A stretch of 64,000 bases of DNA, taken from positions 54,125 through 118,124 of the forward strand of contig VFJZ01000030.1 in NCBI GenBank assembly GCA_009885805.1, read 5' to 3'. This DNA is from Actinomycetota bacterium. Lineage in GTDB: Bacteria > Actinomycetota > Thermoleophilia > Gaiellales > F1-60-MAGs149. The notes under the pieces are model-generated. The model made no database searches. It was not told the origin of the DNA and worked only from the letters and a program-made list of their open reading frames with translations. Shown here piece by piece: positions 9,845 to 18,532 of the stretch (within the stretch, counting starts at the first letter, position 1; the number at the start of each line of letters is the position of its first letter). The position numbers and the translations under genes are program-made.

Positions 9845-10876
9845 GTGATCGCGCCCGAGGCGATCATCCGGCTCGAGGACGGCGCCGTCGTGCTGCTCGA
9901 CCAGACGCGCCTGCCGGGCCAGCGCTGCGAGCGGCGCTGCACGAGCGTCGCCGAGCTGATCGAGGCGATCCAGGTGCTGGCGATCCGCGGTGCGCCGGCG
10001 CTCGGCATCGCCGGCGCGATGGGCGTTGCGCTCGCCGCACACGCGGCGCCCGACCATCTCGCCGGTCTGCGCCGCTACGTCGCCGAACAGGCGGCGCTCC
10101 TCGCCGCCGCGCGCCCGACCGCCGTCAACCTCGCGTGGGGCGTGGCGCAGGCGCAGGCCGAGCTCGATCGCGACTTCGGAAGCCCGCAGGAGGCCCGCGG
10201 TCGTGTCGTCGCCTGCGCACGCCGGATCCACGCCGACGAGGTCGCACGCTGTCGCGCGATGGGGCGGCACGGGGCCGGCCTTCTCGGCGCCGACGCTCGG
10301 CTCGTCACGCAGTGCAACACCGGCGGTCTCGCCACGGGCGGCTACGGCACGGCGCTCGGCGTCGTGCACGCCCTGGCGGAGCGCGGCGATGTCCCGCACG
10401 TCTATGTGCCGGAGACGAGGCCGCTACTGCAGGGCGCGCGTCTGACCGCCTACGAGTTGGCGGAGGCGGGGATCGGGCACACGCTCCTGACGGACAACGC
10501 CGTCGGCGTCCTCTTCCGCGAGGGAGTGGTCGACGCCGTCCTCGTCGGCGCCGACCGGATCGCGGCGAACGGCGATACGGCGAACAAGATCGGCACCTAC
10601 AGCCTGGCGGTGCTCGCCGCGCACCACGCCGTGCCGTTCTACGTCGTCGCGCCGACGTCGACGATCGATCCGGCGACGCCGTCGGGGAAGGCGATCCCGA
10701 TCGAGCAGCGGGCGGCGGACGAGGTGGCGGCATTCGCCGGTGTGCGCACGGCACCGGCCGGAACGCCGGTGCGCAACGACGCCTTCGACGTGACGCCGGC
10801 TGCGCTCGTCACGGCGATCGTCACCGAACATGGCGTCTTGCGGCCGCCGTACGCGCTCGCGGGCGAGCGGCCGTGA
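9845..10876 (+). CDS. mtnA: S-methyl-5-thioribose-1-phosphate isomerase
   Basis: It converts methylthioribose-1-phosphate to methylthioribulose-1-phosphate in methionine salvage; relatives also use 5-deoxyribose-1-phosphate. The 343-residue protein shows LLDQTRLP, AIRGAPALGIAGA, the catalytic cysteine in TQCNTGGLATGGYGTA (near residue 155), and the catalytic aspartate in VGADRIAANGDTANKIGTY (near 235). GTG 9845 gives the normal family N-terminus (IIRLEDGAVVLLDQTR). The start directly follows a REP palindrome. No MtnB, MtnC or MtnD genes are nearby; a class II aldolase gene lies 7 kb downstream. Confidence 0.94.
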   Translation: MIAPEAIIRLEDGAVVLLDQTRLPGQRCERRCTSVAELIEAIQVLAIRGAPALGIAGAMGVALAAHAAPDHLAGLRRYVAEQAALLAAARPTAVNLAWGVAQAQAELDRDFGSPQEARGRVVACARRIHADEVARCRAMGRHGAGLLGADARLVTQCNTGGLATGGYGTALGVVHALAERGDVPHVYVPETRPLLQGARLTAYELAEAGIGHTLLTDNAVGVLFREGVVDAVLVGADRIAANGDTANKIGTYSLAVLAAHHAVPFYVVAPTSTIDPATPSGKAIPIEQRAADEVAAFAGVRTAPAGTPVRNDAFDVTPAALVTAIVTEHGVLRPPYALAGERP

Positions 10877-11874
10877 GAAACGTCGTCGCTGGCGAGGTAC
10901 GCCCGGCGGCTGCAGGCGACGTCACGCCGCTGCCGGCTGCGGGCTCCGTCGAAGCGGCCGCACTCGTCGCAGTCGGGGAGGCGGCGCTCGCTGCGGGCGA
11001 GGTCGGGCTCGTCGTGCTGGCAGGCGGCATGGCGACGCGGATGGGGGGCGTCGTCAAGGCGCTCGTCGAGGCGGTCGACGGCCTCACGTTCCTCGACGTC
11101 CGCCTGCGCGAGATGGCTGCGCTCGAGCGTCGCGTCGGACGGCGCCCACCGCTCTACCTGATGACGTCGCACGCGACGGACGTGCCGATCCGCGAGCGGC
11201 TCGGCGCCAGGCTCGACGGCGACGCCGTCGCGACGTTCGTTCAGGGCGTCGAACGGCGACGAACGCCGGCGGGCGACGTGTTCCTGGACGACGCCGGGCT
11301 GCCGTCGGAGTACGCGCCGGGCCACGGCGATCTCGTCGACGCGCTGCGGGACTCCGGGCTCCTGGCACGCTTCATCGCCGGCGGCGGACGGCAGCTGATG
11401 CTCGCCAACCTCGACAACCTCGGCGCCACCCTCGACCCGCTGCTCGTCGGCTGGCACCGGTCGCACGGCCAGCCGCTCAGCGTCGAGTGCGTCGATGCGG
11501 CCGGAGACCGGGGCGGTTGGCCGGTCCGCTGGAACGATCGCCTCGTGATCCTGGAGGACTTCCGGCTCCCCGCCGGCTTCGACCGCGCACAGTCGGGCGT
11601 CTTCGCGACGAACACCTTTCACGTCGATGCCGGTGCCCTGGCGGCCTACGACGCCCCCTGGACCTGGTTTCGCGTCGAGAAGGTCGTCGACGGACGGGTG
11701 GCCGTTCAGCGTGAGCGCCTCCTCGGCGAGCTGACGAGCCATCTCGACGTCCGCTTCGCGCACGTGCCGCGCGACGGTGAAGGGTCGCGCTTCATCCCGG
11801 TCAAGGACACGGCGCAGCTCGCAGCCGCGCGCCCGCGGCTGCGTCAGGCGCTCGGTGCCCGCGGCATCCTCTGA
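10873..11874 (+). CDS. UDPGP-family (UTP-sugar-1-phosphate) uridylyltransferase
   Basis: The protein resembles the eukaryote-type UDP-sugar pyrophosphorylase family (UGPase/UAP1), not the bacterial GalU type. It has 333 residues with the nucleotide-binding loop LAGGMATRMGG (near residue 49), KALVEAVDGLTFLD, MTSHATD, APGHGDLVDALRDSG and the metal site NLDNLGATLDP. GTG 10873 overlaps the mtnA stop by 4 bases. The substrate is probably glucose-1-phosphate, supplying UDP-glucose to Ugd upstream, but N-acetylglucosamine-1-phosphate is possible. The next gene starts inside its 3' end. Confidence 0.8.
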   Translation: MRNVVAGEVRPAAAGDVTPLPAAGSVEAAALVAVGEAALAAGEVGLVVLAGGMATRMGGVVKALVEAVDGLTFLDVRLREMAALERRVGRRPPLYLMTSHATDVPIRERLGARLDGDAVATFVQGVERRRTPAGDVFLDDAGLPSEYAPGHGDLVDALRDSGLLARFIAGGGRQLMLANLDNLGATLDPLLVGWHRSHGQPLSVECVDAAGDRGGWPVRWNDRLVILEDFRLPAGFDRAQSGVFATNTFHVDAGALAAYDAPWTWFRVEKVVDGRVAVQRERLLGELTSHLDVRFAHVPRDGEGSRFIPVKDTAQLAAARPRLRQALGARGIL

Positions 11875-13045
11875 CGAGCGTCGTCTGCTCGCCCTGCTAT
11901 GGGTGACGACGTTCGTGGTGATGATGGACGGGCGGATGATCGTCACCGTCCTGCCCGACGTCGCCCGCGACCTCGGCGAGTCGGTCCCGGCGACCGGCCT
12001 GATCTTGACCGCGTATCTGGTGCCGTACGGGGTGTTCAGCCTCGTGTACGGCCAGCTGGCGGATCGGATCGGCCCGCTGCGCGTCGTCGCCGGTGCCAGT
12101 GTGGCGTTTGCCGCGGTGACGGCGGTGGCCGTCGTCGCGCCCGACCTGCCGACGCTCGCCCTGGCTCGCCTCGCGACCGGCGCGATCGCGGCCGCCTTCT
12201 TCCCACTGGCGCTGATGACCGTCGGCGCGCTCGTCCCCTACGCGCGCCGCCAGCACGTGATCGCGACGCTCACGGGCGCTGTCGCGACCGGCACGATTGC
12301 GGGTGCTGCGCTCGGCGGGCTGCTCGCGGAAGTCGCAAGCTGGCGGCTGATGCCGGCGCTGGCGGCGCTGCTGATGGCAGCGCTGATCGTGCCGCTGCGG
12401 CGGGTGCGGTCGGCGGTTGCGCCGACCGCACACCCCGGTGGACTGGCGGCGCAGCGAGCGCTCCTGCGCGATCGGCGTGCGCTGGCCTTCTACGGCGTCG
12501 TCGGGATCGAGGGCGCCCTGGCCTTTGCCGGCCAGGGCTTTCTCGGTGCCCTGCTCCACGAGCGAGACGGCCTGCCGTACGGCGAGATCGGCGTCATCCT
12601 CGGACTGGAGGCGGTCGTGACCCTGATCGTCAGTCGCCAGATGGGACGGCTGCGCCGCATGGTGTCCGAGGACGCGGCGATCGTGCTCGGCCTCGGCGGG
12701 CTGGCGCTGTCGTTCGGTGCCCTGCTCCTCGTGCACGGCCGCCTCGCGGTGCTACCGCTCGCCCTGATGGGAGGCGCGTTCGTGCTCTGCCACACGACCT
12801 TCCAGACGCGCGCGACCGAGATCGCGCCGGATCGGCGCGGTGCTGGCGTCTCCCTGTTCGTGCTGGCGCTGTTCCTCGGCTCGGGTGGCGGGACGGCGCT
12901 CCTCGCCGCGCTGCTCGGTGCCGCCGGCTACACCGCGGTGCTCGTCACCTGCGGGGCCGGCCTCGGAGCGCTGGCGCTCGTGGCACCGCCGCTCACCCGT
13001 CTGCGAGCAGCACCAGTTGCCGGCGCTGATCGAGGAACGCGCTGA
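11855..13045 (+). CDS. Major facilitator superfamily transporter
   Basis: A 396-residue integral membrane protein of about 12 helices. The N-terminal half has the MFS signature region YGQLADRIGPLRVV between helices 2 and 3 and DGRMIVTVLPDVARDLG in helix 1, typical of the drug:H+ antiporter (DHA) group. GTG 11855 is the likely start, 20 bases inside the preceding gene. Its 3' end overlaps the convergent aminotransferase gene by 53 bases. The substrate is unknown; a drug- or metabolite-efflux role is the usual guess for the family. Confidence 0.8.
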   Translation: MPAASSDERRLLALLWVTTFVVMMDGRMIVTVLPDVARDLGESVPATGLILTAYLVPYGVFSLVYGQLADRIGPLRVVAGASVAFAAVTAVAVVAPDLPTLALARLATGAIAAAFFPLALMTVGALVPYARRQHVIATLTGAVATGTIAGAALGGLLAEVASWRLMPALAALLMAALIVPLRRVRSAVAPTAHPGGLAAQRALLRDRRALAFYGVVGIEGALAFAGQGFLGALLHERDGLPYGEIGVILGLEAVVTLIVSRQMGRLRRMVSEDAAIVLGLGGLALSFGALLLVHGRLAVLPLALMGGAFVLCHTTFQTRATEIAPDRRGAGVSLFVLALFLGSGGGTALLAALLGAAGYTAVLVTCGAGLGALALVAPPLTRLRAAPVAGADRGTR

Positions 13046-14312
13046 TCGCCGCCACCAGCCGGTCGTGGTCGGCGGCCGTCAGCGGGAGGGACAGGGCCAG
13101 GAACCCGCGCCGACCGTACGAGCAGCCCTGCTCGAGGCAGTGCAGGTGCAGGAGCGCCTTCAGGGCGGCACCGATCGCCGCGTCGGTCGTGAGATCGGCG
13201 GTGCTGCGGATCCTGCCGCGCTGGAAGTGCAGGCCGATCATGGAACCGCGTCCGGTCGCCTGGAAGGGAAGGTCGCGCGCCGTCCCGAGCGCGGTGAGGC
13301 GCTCCCGCAGGGCATCGCCGGACGTGTTCAACGCGTGAGCCGCGGCCGGGGTGTAGACCTGCGTCAGTCCGGCCAGCCCGGCCGCCATCGTCAGGACGTT
13401 GTTGTTGAAGGTGCCGGCGTGCGGCAGGGCGTCGGAACGGGACGGATCGAAGCGCGCCATCAGGTCGGCGCGGCCGCCGAAGGCACCGAACGTGAGGCCG
13501 CCGCCGATGTACTTCCCGAGCGTCGTCAGATCGGGCGTCACGCCGGTTGCCTGCTGCAGCCCGCCCGGCGACAGGCGCGACGTCATCACCTCGTCGAAGA
13601 TCAGCAGCACCCCGTGCGCGGCGGTCGCGGCACGTAGGGCCTCCAGGAACGCGGGCTCCGCCGGGATGCAGCCCGCCGAGCCCTGGAGCGGCTCGACGAC
13701 GACCGCGGCCAGCCGGTCGGCATGCTCGGCGATCAGGCGGGCGGCGCCGTCGGCGTCGTTGTACCGACCGATCGTCGTCGGGAACGGCGCGTTGATCGGC
13801 GATCCGGCCGCCGTGGCATAGAAGAAGACGCCGCCGTGGTAGCCACCCTCGAAGACGAGTATCCCTTCCCGACCGGTGCAGACGCGGGCCAGCGAGATCG
13901 CGAGCAGGTTCGCCTCCGTCCCCGAGTTCGTGAACCGCACCAGGTCGACGGAGGGGAACCGCTCGACGACTGCCGCCGCGAGCCCAGCCTCGTACTCGTT
14001 CGGCGCGCCGAAACAGATGCCGTCGGCCAGCGCCTCGCGCACCGCCCCGAGGACGATCGGGTTCGAGTGTCCGTAGAGGCCGGCGGTGTACTCGCCGAGG
14101 AAGTCGACGTAGTCGTGGTCGTCGACATCCGTCAGCGTCGCGCCGGCCGCGCGCGCGATCGTGAGCGGGAAGGGATCGACGTGGATCACCGTCCGCGTGT
14201 TGCCGCCGGGCATCGACGCGCGGCGCTCCTCGTGCCGCTGCCGGCTGCGCGGGTTGCCGCGGACGTAGCGTTCTTCGGCGCTGGCGAGCGCCGCGCCCAG
14301 ATCATCGGTCAC
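12993..14312 (-). CDS. Class III aminotransferase, glutamate-1-semialdehyde aminomutase-like
   Basis: A PLP-dependent fold-type I enzyme of 439 residues starting at GTG 14312. It shows MPGGNTRTVIHVDPFPL, which matches the glutamate-1-semialdehyde aminomutase subgroup, RFTNSGTEANLLAISLAR, YHGGVFFYA, the PLP aspartate in LLIFDEVMTSR, and the Schiff-base lysine in TLGKYIGGGLTFGAFGG (Lys267). Many members of this subgroup act on substrates outside tetrapyrrole synthesis, and there are no hem genes nearby. It is downstream of, and overlaps by 4 bases, an HDAC-like deacylase gene, so the pair may process an acylated amine. The exact reaction is not predictable. Confidence 0.82.
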   Translation of the reverse strand: MTDDLGAALASAEERYVRGNPRSRQRHEERRASMPGGNTRTVIHVDPFPLTIARAAGATLTDVDDHDYVDFLGEYTAGLYGHSNPIVLGAVREALADGICFGAPNEYEAGLAAAVVERFPSVDLVRFTNSGTEANLLAISLARVCTGREGILVFEGGYHGGVFFYATAAGSPINAPFPTTIGRYNDADGAARLIAEHADRLAAVVVEPLQGSAGCIPAEPAFLEALRAATAAHGVLLIFDEVMTSRLSPGGLQQATGVTPDLTTLGKYIGGGLTFGAFGGRADLMARFDPSRSDALPHAGTFNNNVLTMAAGLAGLTQVYTPAAAHALNTSGDALRERLTALGTARDLPFQATGRGSMIGLHFQRGRIRSTADLTTDAAIGAALKALLHLHCLEQGCSYGRRGFLALSLPLTAADHDRLVAAISAFLDQRRQLVLLADG

Positions 14313-15418
14313 CGTAGTACCTCCCAGTGGCGCGCCAGGACGGCGCGGACGTGCGTCAGGGCCGCGGCGGCATGCTGCGGCGGGTCCGGCAGGAACGACA
14401 GCGGCTCGGCGAACGCCGGCTCGAGGTCGAGCAGTCCCTCGACCGTCGCCAGCAGGCAGGCAGCGGAGTAGGTGCGGGCGTAGCCGCCCTCCTGCACGAG
14501 CACGAGGCGACCGTCGGAGCAGCGGTCGGCGAGGGTGCGGGCACGCGCGCCGAGAGCGTGGAAGCCGGCCATCGTCAGGCACTGCCGGCCGTTGGGGTCG
14601 AACTGGTTGGCGTCCTGGCCCGAGGCGATCACCAGCAGCTCCGGCGCGAACGCCTCGACGATCGGCGCGACGATCTCGTCGAACGATGTCAGGTAGGCGT
14701 GATCGCCGGATCCGAGCGGCAGCTCGACGTTGACGTTGTAGCCGTCGCCGTCGCCGGCGCCCGTCTCCTCCGGGGCGCCGGTCTCCGGATGGGATGCCCC
14801 CCACGAGCCGTGCGCCATGTGCCAGGACACCGTCAGGACATCGCGGCGGCCGTAGAAGAGCGTCTGGGTGCCGTTGCCGTGATGGACATCCCAGTCGAGG
14901 ATCGCCACCCGCGCGGCGCCGCCCCGCCGAGCCCGCTCGGCCGCGAGGGCCGTGTTGTTGAAGAAGCAGTAGCCGTCGGCCGTCCTCGCGCTGGCGTGAT
15001 GGCCCGGGGGGCGGACGAGGGCGTACGCGAGGCGGGCGTCGCCGGCGAGCACGAGGTCGGCGGCGGTGATGGCGCAGCCGGCGGCGGCGGTCAGCGCTGG
15101 CCACGAACCGGGCCCGACCAGCGTCGTCTTCGTGAACCGGCGCCCGTCGTCGCAGCTCGCCCGGACCTCCTCGATGTAGTCGCGATCGTGCAGGATGGCG
15201 AGGTCCTCGACCGTCGCGGGCCGGCCTTCGTGGAGCCCGATGTGGGCTGCGTGAGGCCCACGCGTCAACGCGGCGTGCATGTTGCGGACTCGTTCGGCGT
15301 TCTCGGCGTGGAGTTCGGGGACGGCCAGCCAGCCGGGATCGGGCGTATCGAACAGCCCGGTGCCGGTGTCGTGTGCGAGGACGTCGTCGTTCCAGACGAG
15401 GGTCAGCGGTTTCGTCAC
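14309..15418 (-). CDS. Class II histone-deacetylase-like zinc deacylase
   Basis: Bacterial members of this superfamily remove acyl groups from amines such as acetylpolyamines or lysines. From GTG 15418 the protein has 369 residues. It shows LVWNDDVLAHDTG, RPPGHHASA with the catalytic histidine pair (near 136), the zinc site DWDVHHGNGTQT (near 175), the second metal aspartate region ASGQDANQFDPNGR (near 265) and the terminal EGGYARTY. In the latter motif GQDAN replaces the more usual GFDAH; the metal aspartate is kept. A GTG at 15487 is an alternative start. It is coupled to the aminotransferase gene and diverges from the GGDEF/HD-GYP gene. Confidence 0.87.
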   Translation of the reverse strand: MTKPLTLVWNDDVLAHDTGTGLFDTPDPGWLAVPELHAENAERVRNMHAALTRGPHAAHIGLHEGRPATVEDLAILHDRDYIEEVRASCDDGRRFTKTTLVGPGSWPALTAAAGCAITAADLVLAGDARLAYALVRPPGHHASARTADGYCFFNNTALAAERARRGGAARVAILDWDVHHGNGTQTLFYGRRDVLTVSWHMAHGSWGASHPETGAPEETGAGDGDGYNVNVELPLGSGDHAYLTSFDEIVAPIVEAFAPELLVIASGQDANQFDPNGRQCLTMAGFHALGARARTLADRCSDGRLVLVQEGGYARTYSAACLLATVEGLLDLEPAFAEPLSFLPDPPQHAAAALTHVRAVLARHWEVLR

Positions 15419-15511
15419 ACCCGGCGTTGTACGTTGCGCGCGGGCCGCCGTCAACTCCGCAGGATCGCCGCTCTTGTGATCGGACACGTAGTTGCCGATG
15501 ATCGGCAGCGA

Positions 15512-17113
15512 ATGAGTCTCGAGCCCGAAGATCTGCAGTCGACCGAGGAGTCGCTGCTGGAGATGCTCGGTCGCGTCCTCAAGGCCGTGCCGGACTACCT
15601 CTTCTCGTGGCAGCTCGAGGCCGACCACGATGCGACACCGCTGTTCGAGAGCCGCCGTCTCGGCGGTCTGCTCGGACACGCACTGCCCCTCGGGCCGATC
15701 GACTCGCTGCGCGCCGTCGTGGCGGGCGAGGATCGGGACGTGCTGGAGCGGCTGATCGCCGACCTCACTGACGGCGCCACGCGGGTCGAGGGCGAGTTCC
15801 GGATCGATCCGCCCGGTGACGTCAGCAGGGCACTCCACCTGTCCTGCCTCGTCACGCCCGCGGCAGCCGGCGGCGTGCGCGTCGACGGCATCCTGAAGGA
15901 CCTCGGGCCGCCCTCCGTCGCGACCGACCAGGCGACGCAGATGCTGGCCGAGTACAACACGATGAACGCACAGCTCGAGTACACGCAGGCGGCGCTGACC
16001 GAGTCGATGCGCAAGGTCGAGGAGCAAGCGCGCGTGGATGGCCTGACCGGCGCCTACAACCGCCGGCACTTCATGGCGGTCGGCCAGATCGAGGTCGCCC
16101 GGTCGGCTCGCAGCGGTGTCGTGCCCGCCGCCTTGATGCTCGACATCGATCACTTCAAGTCGATCAATGACACCCACGGTCACGCGGCCGGTGACGCCGT
16201 GCTCGTCGAGGTCGTCAGCCGCCTGAACGCCGCCGTCCGGGAGTACGAAACGGTCGCGCGGTTCGGCGGCGAGGAGTTTGTGATCCTGATGCCGGGGATG
16301 CCCGACGACACGACCCTCGCCAGGCGCGCCGACGAGATCAGGCGGACCATATCCAGCTCGCCGATCGACCTGCCCGACGGCGGGACCATCACCGTCACGG
16401 CCTCCTACGGTGCCGCGCGCTGGGCGCCGGGCTTCACCCTGCAGAATCTGATCGACGCCTCCGACCGTAACCTCCACGCGGCGAAGCGGGGCGGACGCGA
16501 CCAGACCCGTCTCGCCTCGACGGTGTCGGAAGACGCGACCGAGGTCGCGGAACCAAAGGTGTTCCACCTCGCGCGCGGGCTGGCGCTCGCCGTGACGATC
16601 CGCGAGGCATCGCCGGAGAATCACTGCGAGGAGGTGGCGGAGCTGGCCGGCGCGACGGCCCGCGCGCTCGGCCTGCCCGAGTCGGTCGCGTCACGCTGCC
16701 GCGTCGGTGGGTTCCTGCACGACGTCGGCAAGCTCGCGATCCCCGACCGCGTGCTGGCCGCCGCGGTTGCGCTCGACGACGAGCAACGCGCGACGCTCCG
16801 CGCCCACGTCGAACTCGGCGCCGACATCGTCGGCCGCATGACGGTGCTGCGCGACTCGGCCCCCGCTGTCCGGCATCACCACGAGCGGTTCGATGGCACC
16901 GGGTACCCCGACGGCCTCGCCGGCGAGGCGATTCCGATCGACGCGCGCATCGTTGCGGCCGCCGACGCCTGGTCGGCAATCACCGCAGGCCGGAGCTACC
17001 AGGCGGCGCTGACACGTGACGAGGCCGTGGTCGCGCTGCGGCGCAGCGCCGGCCGCAGCCTCGACCCGGCGGTCGTCGACGCGCTGATCGGCATCGTCAC
17101 CGCTGCCGCGTGA
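15512..17113 (+). CDS. GGDEF and HD-GYP protein (cyclic-di-GMP turnover)
   Basis: A 533-residue cytoplasmic protein with an N-terminal PAS-like sensor (about 1-150), a short coiled linker, a diguanylate cyclase domain and a C-terminal HD-GYP phosphodiesterase. The cyclase motif is FGGEEF (near residue 250) with VDGLTGAYNRRHF ahead of it. The HD-GYP half has GFLHDVGKLAIPDRV (near 400) and HHHERFDGTGYPDGLAGE (near 455), so both catalytic motifs are intact. No membrane segment or phospho-receiver is visible, so the signal is probably bound by the N-terminal domain. ATG 15512 starts the PAS-like region; open frame further upstream runs antisense to the HDAC gene and is ignored. Confidence 0.9.
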   Translation: MSLEPEDLQSTEESLLEMLGRVLKAVPDYLFSWQLEADHDATPLFESRRLGGLLGHALPLGPIDSLRAVVAGEDRDVLERLIADLTDGATRVEGEFRIDPPGDVSRALHLSCLVTPAAAGGVRVDGILKDLGPPSVATDQATQMLAEYNTMNAQLEYTQAALTESMRKVEEQARVDGLTGAYNRRHFMAVGQIEVARSARSGVVPAALMLDIDHFKSINDTHGHAAGDAVLVEVVSRLNAAVREYETVARFGGEEFVILMPGMPDDTTLARRADEIRRTISSSPIDLPDGGTITVTASYGAARWAPGFTLQNLIDASDRNLHAAKRGGRDQTRLASTVSEDATEVAEPKVFHLARGLALAVTIREASPENHCEEVAELAGATARALGLPESVASRCRVGGFLHDVGKLAIPDRVLAAAVALDDEQRATLRAHVELGADIVGRMTVLRDSAPAVRHHHERFDGTGYPDGLAGEAIPIDARIVAAADAWSAITAGRSYQAALTRDEAVVALRRSAGRSLDPAVVDALIGIVTAAA

Positions 17114-17158
17114 CGATCCGCGCGCTTCCGGTCACATCCCGATCGACATGCTGCGGCC

Positions 17159-17824
17159 ATGGACCTGCGCGACATCGTTGCGCCGCGGCGCTGCCTGGCC
17201 TGCCGAACGCCCGGTCGAGAGCTCTGCACCGACTGTGACCGGGCGTTGCAGCGCCTCGACGGGCCCTGTTGCGCGCGCTGCGGGTCGCCGGTGCTGAGGC
17301 CGGTGGCATGCTGCCTGGAGTGTGATCATCGACGGCTGGCCTTCGCCGCCGCGCGTGCCGCCGTCGCCCTCGAGGGGCCGGCGCCGCGCCTGCTGCACGC
17401 CTGGAAAGACCGCGGCCTGCGCGCAGTCGTCGATCATGCGTGCGCCCTGGTCGTGTCGGTCGTGCCGCAGCCGACCGCGGGCCTGATCGTCCCGGTGCCA
17501 TCGCTCGGGCGGCGCGCAGCCTGGCGTGGCGCGGATGGCGTCGCCGACCTCGCGCGTCGGCTCGGAGCCGCCTGGGAGATCGAGGTGGCCGTTGCCTTGC
17601 AGCGTTGCGGCGCCGCGCCGCAACGCGGCCTCGACCGGATCGAACGGCGCCGCAACGCCGCCCGGTCGTTCCGGTCGACAACCCCTGTCGGCGGGACGGT
17701 CGTGCTCGTCGACGACGTCTACACGACCGGCGCGACCGCCGATCAATGCGCCCGTCTGCTGCGTCGCGCGGGTGCCCGCCGGGTCGAGGTCGTGACGTTC
17801 GCCCGCGCGGTTAGGCGGACGTGA
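17159..17824 (+). CDS. comF: ComF-family phosphoribosyltransferase
   Basis: ComF-type proteins have an N-terminal zinc ribbon and a type I phosphoribosyltransferase fold and act in DNA uptake in competent species. The 221-residue protein shows CLACRTPGRELCTDC and CARCGSP at the N-terminus, LLHAWKDRG and the PRPP loop VVLVDDVYTTGAT (near residue 180). No other competence genes are visible in the window. Its 3' end overlaps the convergent aldolase gene by 14 bases. ATG 17159 is preceded 6 bases upstream by CATGCT, a poor match to the leaderless pattern seen elsewhere. Confidence 0.88.
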   Translation: MDLRDIVAPRRCLACRTPGRELCTDCDRALQRLDGPCCARCGSPVLRPVACCLECDHRRLAFAAARAAVALEGPAPRLLHAWKDRGLRAVVDHACALVVSVVPQPTAGLIVPVPSLGRRAAWRGADGVADLARRLGAAWEIEVAVALQRCGAAPQRGLDRIERRRNAARSFRSTTPVGGTVVLVDDVYTTGATADQCARLLRRAGARRVEVVTFARAVRRT

Positions 17825-18467
17825 TGCCGCCGAGGCTCCGGAGGGCCGCGATGGCGTGCCCCGGTACCGGCGCCGGGTCGCCGAGGCCGCGGGCGAGGAG
17901 GTAGATCCGCGCCGCCTCCTCGGTGGCAAGGGTCGCGGCGAAGGCGCTGGCGAGGTCGGGGCCGACGCTGAAGAGCCCGTGGTTGCGGATCACCACGGCC
18001 CGGACGCCGTCGCGGAGCGCCGCCGCCAGCGACAGCGCCATGTCGGTCGAGCCCGGGACGGCGAACGGGATCACGGGCGCCGCCGCGCCGGCGCGGACGG
18101 CCTGCTCGGCGAGGACGAGCGGCACCTCGTCCAGCACGAGGCCGATCGCGGTCGCGTGCGGCGCGTGGGTGTGCACGACGGCACCGTGGCCGGCGTTGAG
18201 GAGCGCGAGATGGCTGGCGAGTTCCGAGGTCGGAGCCGGGCCGGAGCGGTGAGCGCCGTCGGCGAGGCCGACCTCGGCGATGCCGGCGGCAGTCGCCTCG
18301 GCGGCGTAGAGCCCGGTCCCGGTCAGGAAGGCCGATCCGCTCGAGCGTTCGGCGACGGAGACGTTCCCCTCCGCCCCGAGGACGATGCCGGCGCGCCCGG
18401 CGGCAGCGTAGGTGGCCGCGACCACACCCTTCAGTACGTCGATCATCGTGACCGAATTGAATCGCAT
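17811..18467 (-). CDS. Class II aldolase/adducin-family protein (fuculose-phosphate aldolase-like)
   Basis: These zinc aldolases cleave or epimerise phosphorylated sugars such as fuculose-1-phosphate, ribulose-5-phosphate or 5-deoxy/methylthio-ribulose-1-phosphate. The 218-residue protein has the phosphate-binding GAEGNVSVAE, the catalytic glutamate in TSELASHLALL, the zinc pair HTHAPHATAI and the third zinc histidine in IRNHGLFSVG. ATG 18467 has GGGGG 5 bases upstream; ATG 18446 (MIDVLKG) is an alternative. It diverges from hpf. With mtnA 7 kb away, a role in methylthioribose or deoxyribose salvage is possible but unproven. Confidence 0.8.
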   Translation of the reverse strand: MRFNSVTMIDVLKGVVAATYAAAGRAGIVLGAEGNVSVAERSSGSAFLTGTGLYAAEATAAGIAEVGLADGAHRSGPAPTSELASHLALLNAGHGAVVHTHAPHATAIGLVLDEVPLVLAEQAVRAGAAAPVIPFAVPGSTDMALSLAAALRDGVRAVVIRNHGLFSVGPDLASAFAATLATEEAARIYLLARGLGDPAPVPGHAIAALRSLGGITSA

Positions 18468-18532
18468 CGACCCCCACGAAGCGCCGCCCGACCGGTACTG
18501 TTGGGGCGGGTCCGTCGAGGAAAGGAGCGAGG

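Noticed and set aside
11855..13045. Assigning a substrate to the MFS transporter
   Set aside because: Only general family motifs are visible and the neighbours do not indicate a substrate.
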